Below are positions 18,004 through 26,681 of a DNA stretch of 64,000 bases, in pieces (the stretch's first letter is position 1; the number at the start of each line of letters is the position of its first letter). The notes under the pieces were generated by a model. That model saw only the letters and a list, made by a program, of their open reading frames with translations. It made no database searches and was not told the DNA's origin. Origin of the DNA: Phycisphaerales bacterium (GTDB taxonomy: Bacteria > Planctomycetota > Phycisphaerae > UBA1845 > UTPLA1); contig JAKSDK010000138.1 in the NCBI GenBank assembly GCA_022360095.1, positions 124,001 through 188,000 on the forward strand, read 5' to 3'. The position numbers and the translations under genes are program-made.

Positions 18004-19016
18004 TGCGCGGCTCGGTGGTCGGCGAGCACGCGTTCCTCTTTGGCCAACTGCCAATCATGGTCGGTCATCATTTGCACGAGTTGATCGAAGGCCACCTTGG
18101 GAGTCCAGCCGAGCTTCTCGCGGGCCTTGGCGGCGTCACCCTGGAGGGCATCCGCCTCAGTCGGGCGGAAATAGCGAGGATCGGTCTCGACATATTGCTT
18201 CCAGTCTAGATCCAAACGGCTGAAAACCGCTTCGACAAAATCCCGGACCGAATGAGACTCGCCTGTGGCGATGACGAAATCGTCCGGCTCATCCTGTTGC
18301 AACATGAGCCACATGGCCTCAACGTAATCGCCGGCAAACCCCCAGTCGCGCCGAGCATCCAGGTTGCCGAGATAGAGCTTCTCCTGCAAACCCTCTTTGA
18401 TCCGAGTCGCGGCTCGCGTGATCTTGCGAGTGACAAACGTCTCGCCGCGCCGCGGGCTCTCATGATTGAACAGAATACCGGAAGACACGAACAAGCCATA
18501 GGCTTCGCGATAGTTGACGGCCTGCCAATGACAAAAAACCTTGGCACAGGCGTAGGGGCTTCGCGGATAAAAAGGCGTCGTCTCGCGCTGAGGCATCTCA
18601 CGAGCCAGGCCGAACATTTCAGCACTCGACGCCTGATAGAAACGTGGCTTCTGCCCCGTCTCACGAATCGCCTCCAACAACCTTAACGTCCCCAATGCCA
18701 CGGAATCGACCGTATAGACCGGCTGATCGAAACTGACACGGACATGAGACTGGGCCCCGAGGTTATAGACCTCGTCCACGGCCACGTCGCCGAGAATCCG
18801 CCGCAAACCTCCGCCGTCGGTCAAGTCCCCGTAATGTAGAAATAGCTTCGCGTCTTTCTCATGCGGGTCCTGATAGAGATGGACGATCCGCTCGGTGCTG
18901 AACGTGCTGGACCGACGGATGAGACCGTGAACCTCATACCCTTTGCCCAGAAGCAATTCTGCGAGGTAACTTCCATCCTGTCCCGTAATGCCTGTGATAA
19001 AAGCTTTCTTGGACAT
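18000..19016 (-). CDS. gmd: GDP-mannose 4,6-dehydratase
   Basis: This 338-residue enzyme makes GDP-4-keto-6-deoxy-D-mannose from GDP-mannose, the first step to GDP-L-fucose. Family marks include [17 protein letters not shown] at the N-terminus, [32 protein letters not shown] (YxxxK) and [20 protein letters not shown]. Its stop overlaps the fcl start by four bases (ATGA). GDP-mannose supply genes (manC, pmm) are not in the window and must be elsewhere. Confidence 0.96.
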   Translation of the reverse strand: MSKKAFITGITGQDGSYLAELLLGKGYEVHGLIRRSSTFSTERIVHLYQDPHEKDAKLFLHYGDLTDGGGLRRILGDVAVDEVYNLGAQSHVRVSFDQPVYTVDSVALGTLRLLEAIRETGQKPRFYQASSAEMFGLAREMPQRETTPFYPRSPYACAKVFCHWQAVNYREAYGLFVSSGILFNHESPRRGETFVTRKITRAATRIKEGLQEKLYLGNLDARRDWGFAGDYVEAMWLMLQQDEPDDFVIATGESHSVRDFVEAVFSRLDLDWKQYVETDPRYFRPTEADALQGDAAKAREKLGWTPKVAFDQLVQMMTDHDWQLAKEERVLADHRAAQ

Positions 19017-19022
19017 AGTTTG

Positions 19023-19991
19023 TCAATCTTGCTGGCCGCGAAACCACGCGACGAATTTCCTTAAACCCGTATCCAAATCCGTCGTCGGCTCATAGCCCAG
19101 CTCGGCCCGCGCTCGGGAAACATCGGCATAGGTCCGATCGACGTCACCCGGCGGGCACGGCAAACGGTCGATCGTCGCCTTCTTGCCCAATGCCCGTTCG
19201 ATCGCTGAGATCATCGCGCTCAGTGACACCGGCTGAGACTCACCCAGATTATAAATGCGAAAGCCCTCGCAACGATCAATCGCCGCAAGGCCGCCCGCAA
19301 TCACGTCATCGATATAGGTATGGTCCCGCATCATGCTGCCGTCTCCAAACACGGGAATCGGCTTGCCCGACTCGATCAGGCGCGTGAATTTGTGGATCGC
19401 CAAGTCCGGCCTCTGTCGTGCGCCGTAGACCGTGAAGAAGCGCAGACACGTCACATGAATGCCGAACAGGTGATGATACGCATGACACAGGAGTTCGCCC
19501 GCTTTCTTGGTGGCCGCGTACGGCGAAATCGGGTGATCCACGAAATCCGATTCGGAAAACGGCGTCTTGTTATTATTGCCGTACACGCTCGAACTGCTCG
19601 CAAAAATGAACCGTCGATTGCCGTGACGTCGTGCCGCTTCCAGCAATACACACGTGCCGTTCACGTTCACATCTTGATACAACAACGGATTCTCGATCGA
19701 CGGTCTGACGCCGGCCCGGGCAGCCAGGTGAACAATTGTCCCCACGCTGCCGGACAAGACGCGATCCACCACTTCGGTGTCTCGAATATCGCCTTCCACG
19801 AGCGAGAACGACGAATGCCTGAGACAATCGGTGATATTGCGCCTCTTCACTTTAGAATCGTAAAACGAATCAAAATTATCCAGCCCGATGACAATTCTGC
19901 CCGCAGCCAGCAACGCCTCACACAAATGGGACCCAATGAAGCCGGCGGCGCCGGTCACCAGAACGGTTTCCTTGTCCGGGTTGTTTCCCAT
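19023..19991 (-). CDS. UDP-glucuronate 4-epimerase-like NAD-dependent epimerase
   Basis: This 322-residue extended SDR has TGAAGFIGSHL at the N-terminus, LDNFDSFYDSKVKR (a stretch typical of CapI-like UDP-GlcA 4-epimerases), FASSSSVYGNNNKTPFSE and YAATKK as catalytic motif. RFFTVYGARQRPDLA also fits that group. It would turn the UDP-glucuronate made by the upstream gene into UDP-galacturonate. The two genes overlap by one base (TGATG), which supports a shared pathway and translational coupling. Substrate assignment is by similarity of motifs only. Confidence 0.88.
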   Translation of the reverse strand: MGNNPDKETVLVTGAAGFIGSHLCEALLAAGRIVIGLDNFDSFYDSKVKRRNITDCLRHSSFSLVEGDIRDTEVVDRVLSGSVGTIVHLAARAGVRPSIENPLLYQDVNVNGTCVLLEAARRHGNRRFIFASSSSVYGNNNKTPFSESDFVDHPISPYAATKKAGELLCHAYHHLFGIHVTCLRFFTVYGARQRPDLAIHKFTRLIESGKPIPVFGDGSMMRDHTYIDDVIAGGLAAIDRCEGFRIYNLGESQPVSLSAMISAIERALGKKATIDRLPCPPGDVDRTYADVSRARAELGYEPTTDLDTGLRKFVAWFRGQQD

Positions 19992-21313
19992 CAGGGGTCG
20001 CCCTGCACGGCCGGCCGGCCGACACTGTGATATTCAAAGCCCAACCGGCTCATGAACTTGGGATCGTACAGATTGCGCCCGTCGAAGATCACCGGTTTTT
20101 CCAACTTTTCCAGAAGATCATCAAAGTCCGGTGTCCGGAACTGCGGCCAATCGGTGAAAACAACGAGGGCTTTCGCACCTGCCAGAGCCTCGTACGCGTC
20201 ATCAAAGTACGTGACCGAATCGGTCTCCAACACGCGTCGCGCATTGGCCATCGCCTCCGGATCGTGCGCCCGAATCTTCATGCCGCACTCTACGAACATA
20301 CGGATGGCGTCCATGGCCGGCGCCTCGCGGACGTCATCGGTCCTCCCCTTGAAAGCCAACCCCCAGACCGCCACCGTCGCCTGGCCGACACGATCACCGA
20401 AATAGTCGATCACCCGTTTCGCAAAGGCCCGCCGCTGTCGCTGATTCGCCTCGTGCACCGCTTCGGCCACGAGCGTTCGATGCCCCATCTCTTTTCCCAT
20501 ACTGATGAAGGCGTTCACATCCTTGGGAAAGCAGGACCCGCCGTAGCCCACGCCCGGAAACAGAAACGCGTGCCCGATCCGCGAATCCGAGCCGACTCCG
20601 GCCCGCACCGTTTCCACATCCGCCCCGTATTTCTCGCAAAGACCGGCCACCTCGTTCATGAAAGAGATCTTCGTGGCCAACAGTGCGTTGGCGGCGTATT
20701 TCGTCATCTCGGCACTGGCCGGGTCCATCACCAGAATTCGATCGTGCTTCCGCATGAATGGCGAGTAGATCTGCTTCAGAATTTCGACGACGGCCGGATT
20801 GTTCGTCCCCAAGACGACACGATCAGGCTTCGTGAAATCCTCGATGGCGGCACCTTCCTTCATGAATTCAGGATTGCTGACCACGTCGAACGGATGCGGC
20901 GTTTCGGCCTGGATCGCGGAAGCGACCTTCTTGTGCGTCCCGACCGGAACCGTGCTCTTGGTCACAACGATGCGATAGCTATCCATTAACCTGCCGACCT
21001 GTCCGGCGACCGACAATACGGCCGACAGATCGGCTCCTCCGTCTTCCGACTCCGGTGTTCCGACTGCGATGAAAACCACCAGGGACTCGGCCACTGCATG
21101 GGCCAGGTCCGTGGTAAACTCCAGCCTTCCCGCCTTGACGTTTCGCTGGATGATTTCCCCAAGGCCCGGCTCGTAAATCGGGACTCGCCCGCTTTTCAGC
21201 GCATCGATCTTGCGCTCGTCCCGATCCACACAAATGACGTGATTGCCTCCGTCAGAGAAGCATGTCCCAGCGACCAACCCGACATATCCGGTCCCGACAA
21301 CGCTCAATTTCAT
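19991..21313 (-). CDS. ugd: UDP-glucose 6-dehydrogenase
   Basis: This 440-residue enzyme oxidises UDP-glucose twice to UDP-glucuronic acid with NAD. It has VVGTGYVGLVAG (NAD-binding) at residues 5-16, VGTPESEDGGADLSAV, KSTVPVGT and the catalytic cysteine in GVGYGGSCFPKD. Length is standard. The ATG at 21313 is preceded by AAGGAGTGATGGCGG, a good ribosome binding site. It is the first gene of the 20-kb minus-strand run, so a promoter should lie in the 272-base divergent region toward the SGNH gene. Confidence 0.95.
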   Translation of the reverse strand: MKLSVVGTGYVGLVAGTCFSDGGNHVICVDRDERKIDALKSGRVPIYEPGLGEIIQRNVKAGRLEFTTDLAHAVAESLVVFIAVGTPESEDGGADLSAVLSVAGQVGRLMDSYRIVVTKSTVPVGTHKKVASAIQAETPHPFDVVSNPEFMKEGAAIEDFTKPDRVVLGTNNPAVVEILKQIYSPFMRKHDRILVMDPASAEMTKYAANALLATKISFMNEVAGLCEKYGADVETVRAGVGSDSRIGHAFLFPGVGYGGSCFPKDVNAFISMGKEMGHRTLVAEAVHEANQRQRRAFAKRVIDYFGDRVGQATVAVWGLAFKGRTDDVREAPAMDAIRMFVECGMKIRAHDPEAMANARRVLETDSVTYFDDAYEALAGAKALVVFTDWPQFRTPDFDDLLEKLEKPVIFDGRNLYDPKFMSRLGFEYHSVGRPAVQGDP

Positions 21314-21585
21314 CCGCCATCACTCCTTCGAAGAAGGTTCATTCAGTTATTCCTACCATCGCCCTCATGCTTGTCAAACTGGATTTTGCTGGACCGGAAT
21401 TTCACGCAGAAAGTAGCTTATGTTCACGATGACCGATATTATGACGTCATTTCACTCCAGCAAGTCTTCTCGGCGGAACTTCTGGGGGATGGCGCCCCTA
21501 AGCCGTCGCACCATGCGTTCCGAGCCGAAGCGTGGGTGACCGACGTGATGTATTCGATATCAGGAGTGAATGCCCCCCTGTGACG

Positions 21586-22737
21586 ATGCCCAAACCGTCC
21601 AAAGATTCCACAAATCCACTGAGCCGACGAAAGCTTTGGACCTTTCGAGCATGGACCGTGGGCGGAGTGCTCGTTCTTTTGCTTCTGCTTGTAGAAGCCG
21701 CTTTGTGGATCTTCGCCCCCCTGACTTCCAATGAAAAGTTAGCTTGGATCCCGGATGGTCATGTCAGGGGCATCCCGGAGCCGAACCAAACACTCCGCAC
21801 AGCCGCCGGACACCAGATTCAGATCAATCGTCTCGGCTTTCGTGGGCCTGATTACGCCTGGACTCCTCCACCCGGAACACTTCGCCTGGTCGTGTTCGGT
21901 GGATCGGCGGCCTTCGGCCTGGACGCCCGCTCGGAAGACGATACGTGGCCACGGCGACTGCAAGACGACTTGGGCACCGCCCTGAAAATGCCTGTCGAAG
22001 TCATCAACCTGGGGCTGCCGGGCTACGACGCCTCGAACTCCAAGATTCACTATCTCTTCACCGGCCGTGCTCACCATCCTCACGTCGTGATGATCTATCA
22101 CACGTGGAACGATCTAAAATACTTTCGCCGCCTCGAGCGAGAACCCGTGATTCGATGGGGAGTCAATCGAACGGAACCCTGGTGGAAAAGGGCGGCGCGG
22201 AAGATGCAGAGCACGCGACGCTTAGCCAGATTGTATGGCGCGCTCAAGGAAAACGAAATTGAAAACAGCTATCTCTCGATGACGGAACAAGGCGTGGGTG
22301 CAGCCCTGCCGCCAAGCTCGGACGCCCTTGATTGGGCGAGACGGAACTTCAAAGATTTCGTGTCTTTCAGTCAATCGGACGAAGTTTTGCCGGTCCTGAT
22401 TACGCAGGCGACCTCCGTTCATCCTGATAATCTGGATAAGCCCAAGTACAGGAAAGCGATCCGAGAACACCTCGTCGGAATGACATTACCCATCCTTAAC
22501 CAAACGTGGACTCGAATGAATGACATCATCGAAGACGTGGCCTCTGAGACAAATGCAATCTTCGTGGACGGTTACAACGCAGTCCCTCATGACCTCGAAC
22601 ATTTGACGGATCATGTTCATCTCACCGACAAAGGTCGTGACGTCCTGGCCCGAACAATCTCCGAAGCCTTGTTGAAGGATCCCCGTTTCCTCCGCGTCGT
22701 CAAGTCGGTACGGAATGATGTGCCCGGAAAACGCTAG
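21586..22737 (+). CDS. Membrane-anchored SGNH/GDSL-like hydrolase
   Basis: This protein of about 383 residues has a basic N-terminus, one membrane span at about 22-45 (VGGVLVLLLLLVEAALWIF) and a long extracytoplasmic domain. Block I is FGGSAAFG (Ser near residue 107), a block III-like motif is HTWNDLKYF, and block V is DHVHLTD, which gives the Asp/His of the catalytic set. Such proteins can act as esterases or acyltransferases on polysaccharides. I use the ATG at 21586 because the longer frame from 21532 only adds random-looking residues. It lies immediately before the carbamoyltransferase module and probably modifies the same polymer. Confidence 0.82.
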   Translation: MPKPSKDSTNPLSRRKLWTFRAWTVGGVLVLLLLLVEAALWIFAPLTSNEKLAWIPDGHVRGIPEPNQTLRTAAGHQIQINRLGFRGPDYAWTPPPGTLRLVVFGGSAAFGLDARSEDDTWPRRLQDDLGTALKMPVEVINLGLPGYDASNSKIHYLFTGRAHHPHVVMIYHTWNDLKYFRRLEREPVIRWGVNRTEPWWKRAARKMQSTRRLARLYGALKENEIENSYLSMTEQGVGAALPPSSDALDWARRNFKDFVSFSQSDEVLPVLITQATSVHPDNLDKPKYRKAIREHLVGMTLPILNQTWTRMNDIIEDVASETNAIFVDGYNAVPHDLEHLTDHVHLTDKGRDVLARTISEALLKDPRFLRVVKSVRNDVPGKR

Positions 22738-22848
22738 GCGATCGGCGATTTACCCATGCTCCAAGCCTCCATCCAATGAGGCTGAGGCATAATTGCCGAG
22801 TGGGAATGCTTCTCTTTTCGCCCGAAACCGTGTACAAAGTGTATCGCC

Positions 22849-24678
22849 ATGAATATCCTCGGGATCTCCGCTTTCTATCATGACAGCGCCGCCTGTTTGG
22901 TGCAGGACGGTCGTATCGTCGCTGCAGCCCAAGAGGAACGCTTCACCCGAAAAAAACATGACCACCGTTTTCCGCAGCGCGCCATCGACTATTGTCTCGA
23001 AGCCGGCGGCATCCGCGCCGCTCAACTGGATCACGTGGCCTTCTACGACAAGCCTTTGCTGAAGTTCGAGCGCCTGCTCGAAACCTACTTGGCCTTCGCA
23101 CCGGCCGGCTTCCGCAGCTTTCTGCAGGCCATGCCGCTGTGGGTCCGCCAAAAACTTCACCTCCCGCGCGAGATGGATCGAGGCCTCAAACATGGCTACC
23201 AAGGACGGTACGTTTTCACTGAGCACCACGAATCCCACGCAGCCAGTGCCTTCTTTCCCTCTCCATTTGACGAGGCGGCAATCCTGACGCTGGATGGGGT
23301 CGGCGAATGGGCGACGGCCAGTTACGGAATGGGTCGCGGCAACCGAATTGACATTACACACGAGATGCACTTTCCGCACTCGCTCGGCCTCTTGTACACC
23401 GCCTTTACGTACTATTGCGGATTTCGCGCCAACTCAGGTGAATACAAGTTGATGGGCCTCGCTCCCTATGGTGAGCCCTCCTATAAGGATCTGATCCTCG
23501 AAAAGATCGTAGATCTCAAGCCCGACGGCTCGATTCGCATGGACATGGCCTACTTCAACTATTGCCAAGGTCTGACCATGACGAGTCAAAAGTTCCATGA
23601 TCTGTTCGGCGCCCCGCCGCGAAAACCGGAGGCACGGCTGACGCAACGCGAGATGGATATCGCCGCGTCCATACAGGCCGTGACGGAAGAGGTCATGCTG
23701 CGGGCCGCGCGACACGTCCACACCGAGACCGGCATGAAGAACCTCGTTCTAGCCGGCGGCGTAGCCTTGAATTGTGTCGGCAACGGGCGAATCCTTCGCG
23801 AGGGCCCCTTCGAAAACATCTGGATACAACCGGCGGCCGGTGACGCAGGCGGAGCGCTGGGGGCGGCGCTGTTTGTCTGGCACCAGTTGCTCGACAATTC
23901 GCGAAAGACAAAATCGATTGACGCTCAGTCCGGTTCGCTGCTCGGACCGAGTTTCGAACTGGACGAAACTCGACGAATGCTTGATCAAATCGGGGCGAAA
24001 TACCATTATTTTGAGAACGAGGATGTGATCGTCGACCGCATCGCCGAAGCCATCGAAAATCAGAAGGTTGTCGGCCACATGGCCGGCCGGATGGAGTTCG
24101 GGCCGCGTGCTCTGGGTTGCAGATCGATCATTGGCGACGCGCGCTCCACCGAAATGCAATCGGTGATGAACCTGAAGATCAAGTTCCGCGAGTCGTTTCG
24201 ACCGTTCGCGCCTTGCGTGCTGCGGGATCAGGTTGACGAATATTTTGAGATGCGGCCCGAGGAAGACAGCCCCTACATGCTCTTGGTCGCACCGGTGCGC
24301 GAGGAGAAGCGGGTTCCGCTCAACGGCCAAGCACCGGCCGGTCTCGACAAGCTGAAGCAGATTCGTTCGGTCGTCCCGGCGATTACGCATGTGGACCATT
24401 CCGCTCGCGTTCAGACCGTCGACCCCGAGCGGCACCCGCGTATGCACCGTATCATGCATTGCTTTCGGGAGCGAACCGGCAGCCCGGTGATCATCAACAC
24501 GAGCTTTAACGTCCGTGGCGAACCGATCGTCTGCACGCCCGAGGACGCGTACCGCTGTTTCATGGGCACCAACATGGACGTTCTCGTCATTGATAATTTT
24601 CTGCTCTTCAAAGAAGAACAGCCCAATGCGCGCCAACATGAGATCGACGAATATCTGGCGCAGTTCGAGTTGGATTGA
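22849..24678 (+). CDS. NodU/CmcH-family carbamoyltransferase
   Basis: This 609-residue protein transfers a carbamoyl group from carbamoyl phosphate to a hydroxyl, here probably on a sugar. It starts ILGISAFYHDSAACLVQDG, the ASKHA-like Kae1-type fold, with EERFTRKKHD next. LAGGVALNCVGNGRIL in the middle and MEFGPRALGCRSIIGDARS in the C-terminal YrdC-like part are family signatures; NTSFNVRGEPIV closes the domain. Length matches the family. It is followed after 6 and 15 bases by SxtJ-like and DUF5989 genes, a trio seen in other exopolysaccharide loci. Confidence 0.93.
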   Translation: MNILGISAFYHDSAACLVQDGRIVAAAQEERFTRKKHDHRFPQRAIDYCLEAGGIRAAQLDHVAFYDKPLLKFERLLETYLAFAPAGFRSFLQAMPLWVRQKLHLPREMDRGLKHGYQGRYVFTEHHESHAASAFFPSPFDEAAILTLDGVGEWATASYGMGRGNRIDITHEMHFPHSLGLLYTAFTYYCGFRANSGEYKLMGLAPYGEPSYKDLILEKIVDLKPDGSIRMDMAYFNYCQGLTMTSQKFHDLFGAPPRKPEARLTQREMDIAASIQAVTEEVMLRAARHVHTETGMKNLVLAGGVALNCVGNGRILREGPFENIWIQPAAGDAGGALGAALFVWHQLLDNSRKTKSIDAQSGSLLGPSFELDETRRMLDQIGAKYHYFENEDVIVDRIAEAIENQKVVGHMAGRMEFGPRALGCRSIIGDARSTEMQSVMNLKIKFRESFRPFAPCVLRDQVDEYFEMRPEEDSPYMLLVAPVREEKRVPLNGQAPAGLDKLKQIRSVVPAITHVDHSARVQTVDPERHPRMHRIMHCFRERTGSPVIINTSFNVRGEPIVCTPEDAYRCFMGTNMDVLVIDNFLLFKEEQPNARQHEIDEYLAQFELD

Positions 24679-24684
24679 ATCACG

Positions 24685-25128
24685 ATGGCCCTTATTCAAA
24701 TAGATTGGAATCCCCCACCGAAAACGCTACGCCAGTTCGGTCTGATCGGGCTGGGCGGGTTCGGCCTGTTGGCGGCTCTGGCATACTTTCAATGGCTTTT
24801 GTTCGCCTATCTGCCCGATTCCGCCGCCAAGCCTACGGCCTATGCCTTCATTGCAGTCGCGATGTATAGCGGATTTTTTGCGGCCGTCGCGCCGCCGGCT
24901 CTGAAACCGCTCTATGTCCTCATGACAGTCATCACGTTCCCGATCGGCCTCGTTGTGTCCTATCTCACGATGGCTGTCATCTTCTACGGCATCCTGACAC
25001 CCGTCGGGCTCATTTTCAAACTCATCGGTCGTGATGCGATGAATCGAAAGTTCGAACCGTCGGCGACGACCTACTGGGTCAAGAGGAAACCGCCGGCGAA
25101 TGTGAAACGGTATTTCCGCCAATTCTGA
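24685..25128 (+). CDS. SxtJ-like membrane protein
   Basis: This 147-residue protein has about three to four membrane spans (LIGLGGFGLLAALAYFQWL, then AYAFIAVAMYSGFFAAVA, and a pair near residues 73-110) and a basic C-terminus ending VKRYFRQF. A small membrane protein of this type directly after a NodU-family carbamoyltransferase is the SxtJ arrangement, named from saxitoxin clusters. Its function is unknown; it may hold the carbamoyltransferase at the membrane. It begins 6 bases after the carbamoyltransferase stop. Confidence 0.8.
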   Translation: MALIQIDWNPPPKTLRQFGLIGLGGFGLLAALAYFQWLLFAYLPDSAAKPTAYAFIAVAMYSGFFAAVAPPALKPLYVLMTVITFPIGLVVSYLTMAVIFYGILTPVGLIFKLIGRDAMNRKFEPSATTYWVKRKPPANVKRYFRQF

Positions 25129-25143
25129 CGAGGTTTCGTCCAG

Positions 25144-25365
25144 ATGACTGAAATAAAGAACGAACACGAACAAAAGAGTCGAGAAGAATTCCTGTCAGAA
25201 GCAGATGCCGAACGCATCGGGCTCGCCGCGGAATTTTGGGATTTCCTCAAACACAACAAAAAGTGGTGGCTGATCCCGATTCTGGCCGCAATCGTTGTCA
25301 TCGGCGTGCTGGCGTTGATGGCGACAAACCCGGCGGCCGCGCCATTTATCTATCCGCTGTTCTAA
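25144..25365 (+). CDS. DUF5989 family small membrane protein
   Basis: The product is 73 residues: a charged N-terminal half, then FWDFLKHNKKWWLIPILAAI leading into a single membrane span, ending PAAAPFIYPLF. The FW-x-F-L-x6-KKWW and APFIY-x-LF ends match DUF5989. It is the third gene of the carbamoyltransferase module, 15 bases after the SxtJ-like gene. The role is unknown. The N-terminal 25 residues are longer and more acidic than the core I know for this family. It ends 13 bases from the convergent UDP-GlcNAc 2-epimerase gene. Confidence 0.85.
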   Translation: MTEIKNEHEQKSREEFLSEADAERIGLAAEFWDFLKHNKKWWLIPILAAIVVIGVLALMATNPAAAPFIYPLF

Positions 25366-25378
25366 GCAACCCGGTGGG

Positions 25379-26470
25379 TCACTGTTGGGCGAAGATCTGC
25401 GCAATGCGCTCCGCCGCGCGTCCCTCCCAGAACTTTGGCGTTCTGCCGGAATCAATCGGCCGGGCAAGTTGCTCCCGGTAAGCGGCCAAAATCAACTCCG
25501 TCTTCGGGCTGACCAGCCGATTCGTCCCCTCCGTGATCGTCACGGGCCGTTCCGTGTTCTCGCGTAATGTCAAACACGGCACCTTCAGAATCGTGGTCTC
25601 CTCCTGAATTCCGCCCGAGTCCGTCAACACGAGCGCGGACGATGCCATCAACTTCAAGAAGTCGAGGTAGCCCAACGGCTCCGGTGTTCGAAGCGCGGCC
25701 ATTGAATCAACGCGTTCGCCCAACCCCAGGGTTGCGATGTTTTTCCTCGTCCTTGGGTGCATCGGAAAAATCACCGGCATGTCGCGACAAATCACCTCAA
25801 ACGCATCCAAAATCGAACTCAACGTCCGGACATGATCCACATTGCTCGGACGATGCAACGTGACCACGACATACTTCTCCGCATTCAGGTCAAGCGATTC
25901 GAGGATCTCAGATGCCTCGGCCCGATCACGGTTCTTCAGCAACGTGTCAATCATCACGTTGCCCACGAAGTGGACCTTCTCATCCGGCACACCTTCGCGC
26001 TTCAGGTTCTCCAGGCCGCTGGGGTCGCTCACGAGCAACAGATCCGAGATCGCGTCCGTCAACAGCCGATTGATCTCCTCGGGCATCGCCCGGTCAAAAC
26101 TGCGCAACCCGGCCTCGACATGGGCCACCTTCACGCCCAGCTTGCTCGCCACCAGCGAGCACGCGATCGTGCTGTTGACGTCACCAACCACCACCACCCA
26201 ATCGGGCGTGTACTCCATGACCACGGGCTCAAATCGGCGCATGATTTCGGCGGTTTGGACCGCGTGACTGCCCGACCCCACCTCCAAATTCACATCCGGT
26301 TCCGGAATGCCGAGATCTTCGAAAAACAGCTTGCTCATCCGGGCATCGTAATGCTGACCGGTATGGACGAGCAGTGTCTCGATTCCGCCGGTCCTGCCAA
26401 AGGCCTCGACCAACGGCGCGATTTTCATGAAGTTCGGCCGTGCACCGCACACACAGATAATCTTAGTCAT
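25379..26470 (-). CDS. wecB: UDP-N-acetylglucosamine 2-epimerase (non-hydrolysing)
   Basis: This 363-residue enzyme makes UDP-ManNAc from UDP-GlcNAc. It starts TKIICVCGARPNFMKIAPLVEAF and has VHTGQHYDARMS, HVEAGLRSFDRAMPEEINR and LTDSGGIQEETTILKVPCL, all strongly conserved in WecB/MnaA. RENTERPVTITEGTN completes the allosteric and active-site region. A UDP-ManNAc dehydrogenase is not next to it, though the ugd gene upstream is of the related family. It implies that a ManNAc-type sugar is available for the polymer. Confidence 0.94.
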   Translation of the reverse strand: MTKIICVCGARPNFMKIAPLVEAFGRTGGIETLLVHTGQHYDARMSKLFFEDLGIPEPDVNLEVGSGSHAVQTAEIMRRFEPVVMEYTPDWVVVVGDVNSTIACSLVASKLGVKVAHVEAGLRSFDRAMPEEINRLLTDAISDLLLVSDPSGLENLKREGVPDEKVHFVGNVMIDTLLKNRDRAEASEILESLDLNAEKYVVVTLHRPSNVDHVRTLSSILDAFEVICRDMPVIFPMHPRTRKNIATLGLGERVDSMAALRTPEPLGYLDFLKLMASSALVLTDSGGIQEETTILKVPCLTLRENTERPVTITEGTNRLVSPKTELILAAYREQLARPIDSGRTPKFWEGRAAERIAQIFAQQ

Positions 26471-26681
26471 GCCATCTTCCCAGTCGCGAGGAGGTATTTA
26501 CCGCGCCGACGACCTGTGTAACCTTTGTTGATCCACTCTGTCAAGTCGCGATGAAGGCACGCCGAGCAGCCCGATTCTGATCGATGACCACCGTGTGTAC
26601 GGCTCGCGCAACGGAATTTCAATGACGAATAGACTTTTGGAATGATCGAATGCCCCACGTGACCGTCGAGACCGCGAGCCC

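Noticed and set aside
21441..21450. ATGACGTCAT palindrome in the divergent ugd/SGNH region
   Set aside because: A 10-base palindrome is common by chance and no second site or promoter alignment supports it.
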